In this document: in pieces, positions 12,066 to 22,930 of the stretch
How positions within the stretch are numbered: the stretch's first letter is position 1
How the letters are laid out: every line of letters begins with the position of its first letter
From: Crambe crambe
Taxonomy: Eukaryota > Porifera > Demospongiae > Poecilosclerida > Crambeidae
Reading direction: 5' to 3'
NCBI GenBank assembly: GCA_963924555.1
Contig: OZ004591.1
Coordinates: forward strand, 2,356,001 to 2,420,000
DNA: 64,000 nucleotides
Made by a program: the position numbers and the translations under genes
Notes under the pieces: generated by a model
Told to the model about the DNA's origin: nothing
The model's database searches: none
What the model saw: the letters and a program-made list of their open reading frames with translations, nothing else

Positions 12066-15000
12066 ATGTCTGATCCATTGAATTTAGTGATAGAGCAACA
12101 CTTGAAGGAAGGCATCCAACATGGCTTTATTCCATCAGAAGTCGCCAACTTCCTAGCTTATGGAGTTCCGGGATCAGGGAAGACGTCTCTCCATTATTCT
12201 CTCTATGACCTCCCTCCACCGGAACTTCGCATCAGTACTGCATGCATCGAGCAAGCACAGAGAGCAGTGCTGGTCACAAGAAGCAGTGAAGATTCTTCAT
12301 CTGAAATCGTGATATGCAAACCAGTGGAAGAACAGGACCTGAAAGAAATGCTTGCGAAAGAGATGACTGAAGAAAGGATAACCGAAGAAAAGAAAGAAGT
12401 ATTTTCACGAATCGAAAAGACACTGAAGGAAAATTTTCCAGTGGAAGATCACTCGTCTCGACCTGTGTCACCTTCCACTCAAGAGCCGACTCCAGTGGAA
12501 GATCATCCACCGCAACACTTACTTCAGCCTGTTTCAATTCCAAGGCCTTCCCCCACACCTGATGAAAAAGCTACTTCGCACTTAGTCATATCACCTCAAG
12601 TGAAATTGCAAGGGATGGATGAAATCCTGTATTTGATGCTCCACCCCACCCCAGCCAACCTACCACGACTGAGAAACCGCTTAGTGCAATTCATCGACAG
12701 TGGTGGACAGCCCAAGTTATTGGAGATGTTACCTGCATATCTCCGAAATCTCTCCGGTTTGATGCTTGTGAATCGTCTCTTGGAGAGTCTCAGCACCATG
12801 CCCAAGGCAGAATACTGCGATAAAGATGGCAAGCTGTTCGAGTTGGGTCACTTCAACCTGACCAATCTGGAAATGTTGGTGAAGTGTGCACAGCTCTCTC
12901 GTTACCACCAGTCTCATCTGGCACTTCCTCATGTAGAGTACGACGATTCTCCTCCCGACATATTAGTGGTGGGTACCTTCAAAGACCAGGAAGGCAAATG
13001 CAAGCAAACCAGGGAGGAGAAAAATGCTAAACTGGAGGTGGCATTCAAGCAGTTCGGCAAGAGCATCATCAGGCGATCGAATGGGGAGATCATCTTTGGT
13101 GTGGATGCCACCTCTCGCAGTGATCCCGTAATCTCAGAGCTAAGAGCTGCCTTGAAGCATATGAAATGCCTGCACTACAAGTGCCCAATCCTGTGGTACC
13201 TCCTTGAAGTGGAGCTGAGGAAGCTGGGGAAGAAAGTTATTCCCAAAGAGTATGTCATGTCAATTGCCAAAGAGTTGCATATCGAAATCACAGAATCGAT
13301 AGAAGCTGCATTGCTGTTTTGGCATGAAATTAATCTCATCATGTATTTCCCCAACATCCTTCCTGAAGTTGTCATATTCCAGCCCGATGCCATGATTGGA
13401 ATGATCAGTCAACTCTACGAGCAGCACATCAAGATCAGTGACACTGCTGAATGCGATATTTCCTCCTCCAAAGATTTACGTTTTCGAGACCAAGCCGTCT
13501 TTAGTGATGATTATGCTCACGACATCAAAAATGAGACCATCCTCTCTGTGGACGAGCTCCTTCTTATCCTTCAGGACAGGAAGACTGTTGCAAAATTGCC
13601 TTCTAGCTCCTCCCTGTATTTCATGCCCAGCCTTTTAGAAGAGTTGACTGAAGAAGAGCTTGCTGCTTCTCGTTCTCAACTTTCTTCTCAACTTCCAGTT
13701 GCGTCATCTCTGCTGGTCTCTTTTCCCACTCCTGAGGTTCCTTCAGGTCTCTTTTGCACTTTTATATCTGATATAGTCTCTTCCAGTGAGTGCAAGATCC
13801 CTGACCTGGATAGTTCCACCAAGTTGTATAGGAACTTCATCTCCATCACTCTCAACATCAGCCCAGGTTCTTTCGGTACACTCACTCTGTACAACACGGG
13901 AAAGGTTTTCTCCATCACTCCTTACTCTCTCTCCTCTTCTTCTTTCTTGCCAAAAGCAAAGAAGCTTGTAGCTAAAGCTCTTGATGCTTCTTGTAGGGTG
14001 TTGTCTTACAGAAAGCTTCACCAGTTCTCCTTCCAGTGTGAGTGTGGCCAATCTCCTCCTCATGTTGCTCACCTTTCACCTGACGAGAAAGTGACCACTT
14101 GCTCTTTGGATGCCGCTAAAGATGTAAATGATCTTACAAAGAAGCAGATTCTGTGGACAGGTAGGTTAAGTGATGACTGTTATTTTTATTCCTCTTTAAT
14201 AATATTTTGTTACTCGTTCCAGATCGGTGCAGTGATGTTGCATCTCAGACTGTTCCAGATCAGTGCAGTGATGTTGCATCTCAGACTGTGTGTAGCATGG
14301 AGACTTCAGTGAATGGTAAATAATGTACCTTTTACAAAGAATTATTGCCCCATTGAATATAGCTCTCCTGTATTCCTACTATGTCTCTTATTGCAATTTT
14401 ATAATGTCATGTTTTCCATTCATGTATATCTAGCCAGCAGGCACAAAAGTGAATTTTACAGCAACTAAAGATGAGCATTTACTTTGTGTTTATCATACTA
14501 TAGATAACCATCGAGGAATGGATGTAGTGGGATCATCCTCTTTCATCTATAGAGGAGAAGCTTCCACCTTTACTTGGAATAACCATGGCTTCAAGCTTTA
14601 CCTTCAAGAAGATGCATTTAGTTCTGACATCACAGAATGTCCTATTCATCTCAAGGCAGCAATATCTGGCCAGTTCCAGTTTCCTGATGGTGCTGAGCTG
14701 GTGAGTGGTGTGTACCACATCCACAGTCCTGAGCAGTTCACCAAAACAATGACGATAGAAATCCAGCACTTTTCGTCTTCTGTTTCTCAGAAAGAGATCG
14801 ATGACCTTTGCTTTGTCTCCAGTAACAGAGACCAGCTTCCCTACCTTTTCTCCTTTTGTGAAGAAGGCATATTCTCCATTGGTAGTCAGTATGGAGCCAT
14901 TGAAACAAAAAGCTTTCGCAAGTTTGCAGTTGTGAGAAGAAAGAAGAAACGTCCTTTCTTTCAGACCAGCACTAATTCTCATAACTTGTATCGAGCACAT

Positions 15001-17471
15001 GTTTTGTATACAAAGAAAAATGACGGCAATTGGGTCATAACATATTCCATCATTCAACAGGCAGAACTATATTCCAAGGTAACCACCACAAATAAGAGTG
15101 CAAGGAATATTTATCATAACTTACTATCATCATCAGATACTGTTTGAGAAGTTTCCACAAGAGAGTCTATATGAAGCAATTGATCAGCAAGTCTCTTTCA
15201 CACAAAGTGAGATCAGACTCAATATCCCAGTAACTGGTGTGGCTGTTAATATGTGGACCATTCAACCTTTGACTGCACCAGTAGTAAGTTTGTCTTCCAT
15301 GCATTTTAGATCAAAATTAAAATTATCTTCTTTTTTAGATCACAAAAAATGATGTTGATGCATTCAATACTGGCAAACAGTTATCATTTTGTGAGCTGAA
15401 TGTGTACAAAAGCTCTGAAGATGTTGTGTCTCCTTTAAAGTATCATATTGATCTCCTTGGAGCCAAGAAGCCTCATGACTTCCTCATTTTAAACTTTTCA
15501 ACATCTTGTAAGCATAATCCTTTGAGTTCATTAGCTTAAGATTCAGAGTTGAAATCTTGCTTTGTGTTACAGATGCTTCAGCTGGTACAATGACTCAGGA
15601 TACTTTCTCTTTGAAGACTTCCGTGAATGGTGTGTATTCTCCATCATAATATCAATCAATTATGATGTTTCCTGTTTTATAACAGATTACCTTCGAGGAA
15701 TGGATGTGATTGGGTCAACCTCGTTCATTTACAGAGGAGAAGCATTCAGCTTCACATGGAAAGACCATGGCTTCAAACTACATTTACCTGAGAATGCCTT
15801 GCCTCCTGATATCTCAGAGTGCTTTATTAAAGTCAGGGCAGCTCTCTCTGGCCAGTTCCAGTTTCCCGATGGTGCTGAGCTTGTGAGTGGAATCTATTCC
15901 ATTCACAGCTCTCACTCCTTCACTCAGTCAGTGTCTGTGGAAATCGAGCACTTCAGCACCACTGACACTCCAGAAGAAGCTGAAGAGCTATCTTTTGTCG
16001 TCAGCACTGGAGACCAACTGCCCTCTCAATTTCACCCACTTAAGGATGGGATTTTCCCTGTTCACAGTCGATATGGAGCCATTGAAGTGCCACATTTTTG
16101 CAAGTATGGTGTCACAAGGATAAAAAAGTCAAGAAGGTCAACAAGGCGTGAGCAAATGGATCAGAAGCAGAGTTATAGCCTCGAATCTCGCAATTTATAT
16201 AAAGGCTACCTTCTATCCAGTGAGGAAAATCAGGGTTTTGATTGGGAAGTTATATTCAGTATTACTCCAGACTCAAAACTTCACTCAAAAGTGAGTTGAC
16301 TATTCTTCCCATAATATTCGAATTGATGTTTGTGTCTCATGCCACAGAAATTTCTGGATAATCATCCCACGAAGAATCCACTTGAACAACCTGTTATGTT
16401 CAAGGAAGATAAAATAGAGTTGAGTATTCCCAAAGATGGACTTGATTTGGATGGAGGCTGGACAATCCACCCTTTGACAGTACCTATTGTAAGTGATGAT
16501 CTTCTTGATTGCAACTTCCTATAGTCAGAGATTGGATTCTTTATGCCTCTACACACAGATTCTCAAGTCTCATGTGGACACTTACAGAATTCATAAGCAA
16601 TTTTCGTTTTGCAAGTTGAAAGTTCTGTACAGAGGTGTGGCTTCCACTCGATCGTATCTGAGATACAGCATTGACCTTCTTGGTGCTGAAGAACCTTACA
16701 CTTACTTTGTACTGTCCATTGCATCTCATGGTAAAGTCAACCTATTACCTTGTCTCTATTCACTTGTAATCACTATGATTGTTTTGCAGTACCTTCTCCA
16801 GTGCAATCTCTGCCATCATCTGGAAATGAACCAGGCATTTCCCTATTAGCATCAGCTACCAATGTAAGTCACTTTAAGACCTCATGATCTCACCTAACTC
16901 ATAACTGACAATAATAGGTGAGAGCCAGCACTAGTCCTCAAGTCTTATCTCCAGAAAAATCTTGTAAGTACATAATGGTCCTTATATAATTTTATCACTG
17001 ACTGTGACTGAGTAAATCCATTTACAGACCAGAAGATACTGGATACAATGGATGGCACAGAACTTGGTATGTATTCACTAGTTAGCTGTACACATGATAC
17101 TTTCTTCTCCTTCCAAGGTATTGATGATATTGGAGATGTTTTTGATGAAGTGGAGAAGTTATCTCCAAAATGGAAATTGCTAGCTACTAAGCTGCGTCTG
17201 AGAAATCATGCAGTTGAGAATATCCAAGAAAATTGCAGTGATGTCATGAGTAGCCTTAATGAAGCCCTGAAAGAGTGGCTGAAGTTGAACTACAATCACC
17301 CAAAATATGGAAGACCAAGCTGGCGGAGGTTAGCAGAGGCTGTGCGGAGTCTTGATTATGGAATCTTTGAAGTGATAGCCAGGAATCATGCAGGTGAGAT
17401 GGCACACTCAGTGAGAATAGATTGTTTATTATTTTCTTTGGTGTGCAGCTCAAGATGTGTCACAGAGTTGA
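12066..17471 (+). CDS. Roc/COR-like GTPase - ZU5 - ZU5 - Death domain protein, copy A
   Basis: Fourteen exons: 12066-14160, 14223-14315, 14504-15078, 15137-15283, 15339-15507, 15573-15629, 15686-16290, 16348-16488, 16559-16730, 16790-16863, 16918-16963, 17028-17066, 17118-17393, 17449-17471. All borders are GT-AG and the lengths sum to 4512 nt (1503 aa). An in-frame TGA upstream supports this ATG. Domains: P-loop GVPGSGKTS (33-41); a Pro/Ser/Thr-rich insert (about 123-175); switch-II-like DSGGQ (211-215); VVGTFKD (301-307) at the G4 position; COR-like winged helix (about 371-450) with C-terminal part to about 698; ZU5 (about 730-921) with HFS 818-820; UPA-like exons; second ZU5 (about 1046-1247) with HFS 1134-1136; UPA-like; Death domain (about 1405-1496; KWKLLATKLRL, LKEWLKLNY, PSWRRLAEAV). 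Each ZU5-UPA block has the same exon layout, so the block duplicated internally. Likely a cytosolic signalling platform of PIDD-like design (inference). Confidence 0.88.
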
Positions 17472-17623
17472 TATACTCAGTGAATTGAGGCCTGCTAAAG
17501 CTAAATGAACAAACACTTGACACTCACCATGCATAATACCCACACACTCTGTGTCATCATGACGAAGGCACATTCCATTATGCATTGATTTATAATACTT
17601 TTAGTTTATGCTCTTTTCTATAG

Positions 17624-17814
17624 TTATAATAGCTGTATTAATTTTTTTTCACCAACTTCTTTATGAAAATGTCCACTGGCTTGACTTTTCTGTGCGATTG
17701 CTTGAAACTGCAAAATTATCTTTACCATATCAGATCATAATTGCTATAATTATAGTCAACCTTTTCATATTAGCTGTGACTCTGAGAATCTTTTATTGGA
17801 AGGCTAAGCAGTAG
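17624..17814 (+). CDS. Possible alternative last exon with membrane segments
   Basis: After a good acceptor (GCTCTTTTCTATAG) this 191-nt stretch is open to a TAG. Its phase (2 nt first) fits the end of Death-domain exon 17118-17393, so it could replace exon 17449-17471 and give 1559 aa. It encodes hydrophobic VIIAVLIFF, a short loop, then IIIAIIIVNLFILAVTL followed by the basic end RIFYWKAKQ, typical of a tail-anchored membrane protein. Alternatively it is an unrelated short ORF. The matching part of unit B lies beyond the window. Confidence 0.45.
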
Positions 17815-18289
17815 CTAGGACTGTGTGTGTGAACAGTACAATTATTGTCCCCCTAACCCAACCCTTGGGAAGATTGTTGCAGCTAGCTGGCTATGATTAC
17901 ATAAGGTAAAGATCGTGACATCGATAATTGCAATCTTGCATACTTACTGTTGTGGTTTTCATTACACGTACCTTACCTAATATGTACAAGCATGACGAAA
18001 AGCTGTAACTGGTGATAAGCAAAGAAATCCAGGGATCGGAGAAAAGATAATATCTCTACCAGTCCGGTGAAGAAGTCCGCGTGTCTCTCTGTGGATTAGA
18101 TATAGTACTACTAAGCTCAGCTGGCTCTGCAGGAGGCTGAAGATCAATCTAAGGTGGTGTTGTGCTAGTTCCTGAGGTCAATGAATAAGAGCATTCTTCC
18201 TTTCCCTGTTTCATATTTTGTGATCACAGCATCCTTTCTAAGTTTCAATCATTAAGTGGCTAAAAATGATATTTCAATTTCTAAATCAG
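17815..18289. other. Intergenic, no gene seen
   Basis: No coding signal. From about 18,160 the sequence is similar to 20,030-20,150, as part of a local duplication (18,160-18,410 with 20,030-20,260). Confidence 0.5.
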
Positions 18290-18405
18290 TGTGCAGAACA
18301 AATGCCGAGTCCGTATGAAATATGAAATGATATTGAAGAAGGATGTCATGATGATGGAGATTAAGCCCATGGTAGAGACACTGGACACCTTGTGGAAGAA
18401 AAGGG
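18290..18405 (+). pseudogene. SUCLA2: SUCLA2-like exon fragment 1
   Basis: Encodes a degraded version of the 'DATMMEINPMVETLD' exon of succinyl-CoA ligase beta subunit (here KKDVMMMEIKPMVETLD). Asn is changed to Lys in EINP, the upstream frame is interrupted, and the GT donor seen in other copies is lost. The EINP segment belongs to the ATP-grasp core of the family. Confidence 0.7.
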
Positions 18406-20150
18406 GTTCATAAGAAAGAGGTATGTAGGATGAGAGTGTGAGAGAGGGGAAGGAAGAAGGGTATGGAAAGAGATGATGGAGAGGGTGAAGAGGGAGGACG
18501 GTTGGAAAGGAAGTGGGATGTGTGTGTGCAGATGAGAGTGAGATGAGAGTGAGGGAGAGAGGAGCGTGTGGGATAGATAAGAACAGAGGCGTGAGGTGTA
18601 CGGAAAGAAAAGATACCCATAGCTGGAAAAATTTTGCGACCAAAAAATATAGCTGTGGATAGGCTTGAGTCTATTATGCTGGCATAAATGTGGCATAAGA
18701 AGTACTCCCAAGCATCAGGTGAATAATGAGGTCAAGGAAGCAAGCATGTAATGTATGCCTCCATTAAACACTTCAAGTATATGAAGAGAAAAATTCATGC
18801 TTTTTCCAAATCTACATATTTATGAACAGTAAAATTTAAAATTTTCCCACTAATCCTCCACCCCTTTATTGTCTAGAGCCCTGATTTCTCCCATCCTTAT
18901 AAAGTGTTCTAAATGGAGCCCTGAATGGGATTCCCTCTTTTGTTCTTTTTCAAGTCCACTTTTAGTCTGGTTTATGTATCCTGTATGAGTGGGTCAATTC
19001 CATGTGTATGATTTGTGACAAATTTAATGATGATCTGTGTACAATATCTGAACTCTATGCTCCTCTTATGAGACCAGCTTTGTGGCTTCTATGACACATG
19101 CATTATATTACCCTCTATCTATTCTCCTAGTCATGTGACTGATCATGTAACTCATGCCCCAGAGGAGGTCTGACATCCGGGTGTCAATATGCATATCAGC
19201 AAATTAGCATCACGTGGTGAGTATTGAATTGAATTGACACCCGGGTGTCGGACCTCCTCTGCTCATGCCCACTGCTGGACTGGGCTTTATTTGGAAGTCT
19301 GATTTTACCTATTATGTGTCTTGCTGGTACAGTGTACCATAGATGGTAGAGCACTCTACTATCTATGGTGTAACCTTGGTGATCCACACCTCCTTTATCC
19401 AGAACCTATATGTGACGATAGTTCCAGGTCTTTTCAATTAGCCATATCTTAAACATGCCGATGAAATGACTTCAAATTTCTGTCATGTGATCTATATATT
19501 ATTTCACCCTCAAGGCAACTAGTTATGAGTCCTGGAGAGCTGAAGTGGGTACATCTTTTCTCTGAGGGATTGGTCTCAGGAAGATGATTGTGTCAATATT
19601 CCAGGGTCACATTACAGTCCCCATGGTGATATTTATATAGAAGAGGACACTCCATCAGAGATGTGCAAGGAAGGAGTGGACATAGTAAATGGTGAGTGAT
19701 TTTATCATCCTTGTGGAGATCACTACCATACTTGTCACAGTGTACACTGAAGGTCCATTCATACTGTTTACCATAATGGCTGGATATAATTTCCAAGGAT
19801 TAAAGGTTTTATGATTTGGTTTGATTTCTTATTCACCATCAGTTATGGATGAGTACATTCCTTTAATTATGGTCGTACTTTTTCTAAGTGTTCCGGCCAT
19901 TGTTGGTTTGGTATCTCCTACCTACTCTGTTTATCTACTGAGCAATGAGCATGCCCACTGCTGGACTGGGCTTTATTTGGAAGTCTGATTTTATGTAAGT
20001 ATGTGCTTCTGGAGTCATCTTTCGTAAGGTTGTGTTGTGTTAGTTCCTGATGTTACTTTCTTTTTCCTGTTTGTGTTTTTGTGATCACAACATCCGTTTC
20101 AGTCATGAAGTGGCAAAAAATGATAATTTAATTTCTAAATTAGTGTGCAG
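18406..20150. other. Repeat-rich spacer
   Basis: Contains purine-rich strands (18,410-18,600), a small remnant of the 'FSLRDWSQED' exon at about 19,553-19,585, two copies of a 'CCCACTGCTGGACTGGGC' sequence (19,266 and 19,951) and an imperfect inverted repeat built on GACACCCGGGTGTC (19,160-19,260). No intact gene. Confidence 0.5.
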
Positions 20151-20259
20151 AGCAAATGCCAAGTCTGTATGAAATATGAAATGAAATTGAAGAAGGATGC
20201 CACTATGATGGAGATTAATCCCATGGTAGAGACATTGGACACCTCATGGAAGAAAAGAG
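20151..20259 (+). pseudogene. SUCLA2: SUCLA2-like exon fragment 2
   Basis: Same exon as at 18,290, better preserved (MKLKKDATMMEINPMVETLD), with an AG before and AGAG|gtacat after. One frame break lies upstream of DATMMEINP. Confidence 0.72.
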
Positions 20260-20693
20260 GTACATACGAGGAAATTGCAGTAAATATTGCTAAACTCGTA
20301 AGGAAAGAGTTATGAAGGATGAGAGGGTGAGAGAGGGGAAGAAAGAAGGGTATGGGAGTGAGAAAGAGGTGACTGTGACTGTGTAGCTATGAAGAGGGAA
20401 GAGGGTTGGAATAGAAGTGGGATGTGGATATGCAGATGAGATTGAGGTGTGTGGGATGGATAAGAACAGAGGATGTGAGGTAGAAAAGATCCCCTATGGC
20501 TATCTCTAAAAGTGACAATGCATAGACACTTACTCCTATCCCCTGCAGGAAATTTTTACTTGGAATGTACATAATAATGAACCCTCCTCCACCCCTTTAT
20601 TGTCTAGAGCCCTAATTTTCCCATCCTTAGAAAGTGTTCTAAATGGAGCCCTGAATGGGATTCCCCACTTTTAGTCTGGTGTATGTATCTGTT

Positions 20694-21178
20694 TCATGTA
20701 TATGATGTGTTCAGTGCTCTTATTAGAATATCTGAACCCCATTTCTCTCTTGCTTGACCACTGTGTTTCCATGGAGCTTTGAAGGAATCAACTATTCTTT
20801 CACATAGTCTTGTGTGAAATCCCATGGTAACATATCTTCTTATGAATCCAGTTCTATCATACCGGTCTACCAGTACCCTATTGAGAAGCTTTCCAGACAT
20901 TATCGTGTTTTCATTCATCTCCCTCTCTCGGTCATTGGCACATTCTTCAGCTTTGTGGTCATGAATCTGTGCCTGGAAGGCCAGCTGTAAGTTAGCTGTT
21001 TTTGCATCATTCATAGTGTCTCTGTAGACATCATAATTGAGATGACTACATTTCAGCCCAAGCAAAATACCTAAAAGATCTGAGCATGCAATTAACCTCA
21101 GTAGTTCATGATAAGGAGAAAGCAATAGACTTGCTCAGTAAGCAAGAGAAAACTTTGACTGCCAAGCAACAGAATGTT
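20694..21178. other. Exon-like stretches of unknown origin on both strands
   Basis: On the plus strand, 21,057-21,178 follows an acceptor (CTACATTTCAG) and encodes a heptad-like coiled-coil peptide (YLKDLSMQLTSVVHDKEKA). On the minus strand, an uninterrupted 143-codon frame covers 20,694-21,125 with a plausible amino-acid mix but no family I recognise. The two overlap, so at most one is likely to be real. Confidence 0.25.
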
Positions 21179-21456
21179 GGAAATGTAGTACAAAGTGGCT
21201 GCTGGGTTACACTAATGTGGTATCACCATCTTGTGAAACCAGTTTCTTGGTGCAAGCTCTGCCACTGGAGTACTGTAGTCAAGTGTACAATGGTGCGAGT
21301 GGAAAGACTGTTATCAGGGGGTGTGTAATCTTTAAGAATGTGTGTTGTATGTATAATTGTTGGACTATCTCCTCACCAATTTCCAGTCTCAAGGCTACTA
21401 GTAATCATGAGTTAAAGTGGTCATATTTGATTCCAGTCATATTTATTGTCTTTCAG

Positions 21457-21531
21457 GTTGTAGAACAATCCCGAGTCTGTATGAAATGGAGAAATATGCC
21501 ATGATGATGGAGATTAATCCCATGAAAAGAG
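21457..21531 (+). pseudogene. SUCLA2: SUCLA2-like exon fragment 3 (shortened)
   Basis: Acceptor CTTTCAG and donor AGAG|gtacgc flank a shortened copy (MMMEINPMKR) that has lost the 'VETLDSSGK' segment and has a disturbed upstream frame. Confidence 0.65.
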
Positions 21532-21798
21532 GTACGCATGTAGCTAACATGACATCACATGTACTTTGACAACTGATGGGAACAAGATAAGAGGTGTGGC
21601 AGGGGGTGGGGATGATGTCATGTGATAGATACATGTATACAGTGGAATCCAGTTACCCTTGGGACTGAACAAAATGGTTGCTCTACAGAGGTGGTCCTTT
21701 TACACTGTATGTCTGTCTTTGAGACTATTCATTTGGACATCAAATACTAACTCATGAGTGACCTGCTAAGTTGGGTTCCACTGTACTGAGGGTTTTTT

Positions 21799-22574
21799 GC
21801 CTCGGCACTGAAGTGCCGAGGCGCAGTGCTGGAAGCGACTATGATCGGCGATGGTGGTACGTTTCACGCGCACGCGCAATGATGCACGATGATGCGTATC
21901 GAGCACGTGCATTAATTTAGCTCTAGACAAAGTACTAAGGACAAACAGACAGGCTCAGCTCAGGCTCGCAGTTACTACGCGATAACTCTAGTACTGATGA
22001 TTCTTGGCCGTCTTTGCCAGCAAATCAAGCCCATTATCACATGCAGAGAACTGACTAAAAGACAGCAGTGAACAAAAACAACAGAGATTGACAAGGTACA
22101 CGAACTAGTGCTTCGTTTGAAGTGTCAAAGAGAGAGCCATGGTGAAGGAGAATCTCAGAACTAAGACTTTGAGGCTTCCAAACAATGAGAGAATCCAGTA
22201 CACATACTTCAATCAAGCTATGCTGAGAATAACCATTAAACGACAGTTGAACAGCAAGAATAGTGTGTAAATACTAATCTTACTACAATAATTATAAGCC
22301 ATGTTGCTCAGTGTGCTTTATTTGGAACTCTCCACAGAAAAGAAGCTGAGAGAAATATTTTGGCAACATTTTGTGGAAACATTTGACCCACAACCCCCCA
22401 CACTTTTCATTAATTATGCCCACGAGTGTTCAGCCAATCATCCTTGTAGGACTGGTTTCAAGCCGGTGATCCTCAGTGTATCTTTATCGTCTCTTATATA
22501 CCACTGTCACGTCGCATTCACTATAAAGCATTTAAAATTAAAATTAAATAGAGGTTGCACTTAAGTGCCGAGGC
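21799..22574. mobile_element. 776-bp element with GCCTCGGCACT inverted ends
   Basis: The left end is a self-complementary hairpin, GCCTCGGCACT-GA-AGTGCCGAGGC. The right end GCACTTAAGTGCCGAGGC is its inverted partner. The interior is locally richer in CpG than its surroundings and has no transposase. A relative sharing over 200 bp of the left half lies at 43,167. The target duplication is unclear. Confidence 0.65.
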
Positions 22575-22770
22575 ATTCCTAGTCTTTTTAAAAGACTAAC
22601 TTGTTACTACATGAATTGCAACTTTTGCAAGCTTAATCATTGTCACATTTAATCACATGCAAAATGCTCCCCACACTCCCCCTTCATTGTTCAGAGTCCT
22701 GATTTTGCCCCCTCCTTAGAAACATCTCTCCATACGTACATCCCTGATTATGTTTGTCTTCATGATTGCA

Positions 22771-22848
22771 GTGGTGTTCTTTTCTCCGATGGACTGGTCT
22801 CATGAAGATTCACACTGGCATCAGGTACATCATAGGCTGTCTTTGTGA
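22771..22848 (+). pseudogene. SUCLA2: SUCLA2-like exon remnant
   Basis: A 'FFSPMDWSHED' remnant of the 'IFSLRDWSQEDP' exon, shortened and shifted in frame. It is preceded by the same TGATTGCAG acceptor. The same damage is seen at 26,921-26,998, so it predates the block duplication. Confidence 0.6.
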
Positions 22849-22872
22849 GCATTTCTTTATCGTACATATAAA

Positions 22873-22873
22873 A

Positions 22874-22904
<31 letters not shown>

Positions 22905-22930
22905 CATACATACATACATACATACATACA
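22873..22930. repeat. (CATA)n microsatellite
   Basis: Perfect tetranucleotide run in block A. Longer, interrupted versions lie at 26,785-26,850, 27,021-27,115 and 31,820-31,880. Confidence 0.95.

Larger units (their letters stand above)
1809..16240 (+). repeat. Segmental duplication, copy A (partner 48490-64000)
   Basis: From 'tctcccca' at 1809 the sequence matches 48,490 onward nearly base for base, through exons, introns and embedded transposons, until the window ends. The coordinate offset grows from about 46.68 kb at the left edge to 47.75 kb at the Roc/COR gene because of insertions and deletions: copy A alone has about 725 bp at 4730-5455; copy B alone has about 335 bp at 51,858-52,194 and about 1.25 kb at 58,489-59,738. 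The true right edge cannot be seen. Confidence 0.93.

Noticed and set aside
12066..12066. A single fused kelch-Roc/COR gene
   Set aside because: An in-frame TGA precedes the ATG in copy A, and acceptors before the copy-B ATG give stops or the wrong frame in the kelch phase; two genes fit better.
13743..14072. 109-codon minus-strand frame, and similar shadows under the large first exons
   Set aside because: Antisense to the strongly supported COR-region exon; repeated in copy B for the same reason.
14533..15057. 174-codon minus-strand frame
   Set aside because: Antisense of the ZU5 exon, which has phased splice sites and a recognised fold.
18281..18711. Ser/His/Leu-rich minus-strand frames
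   Set aside because: Complement of a purine-rich stretch; low complexity, no domain.
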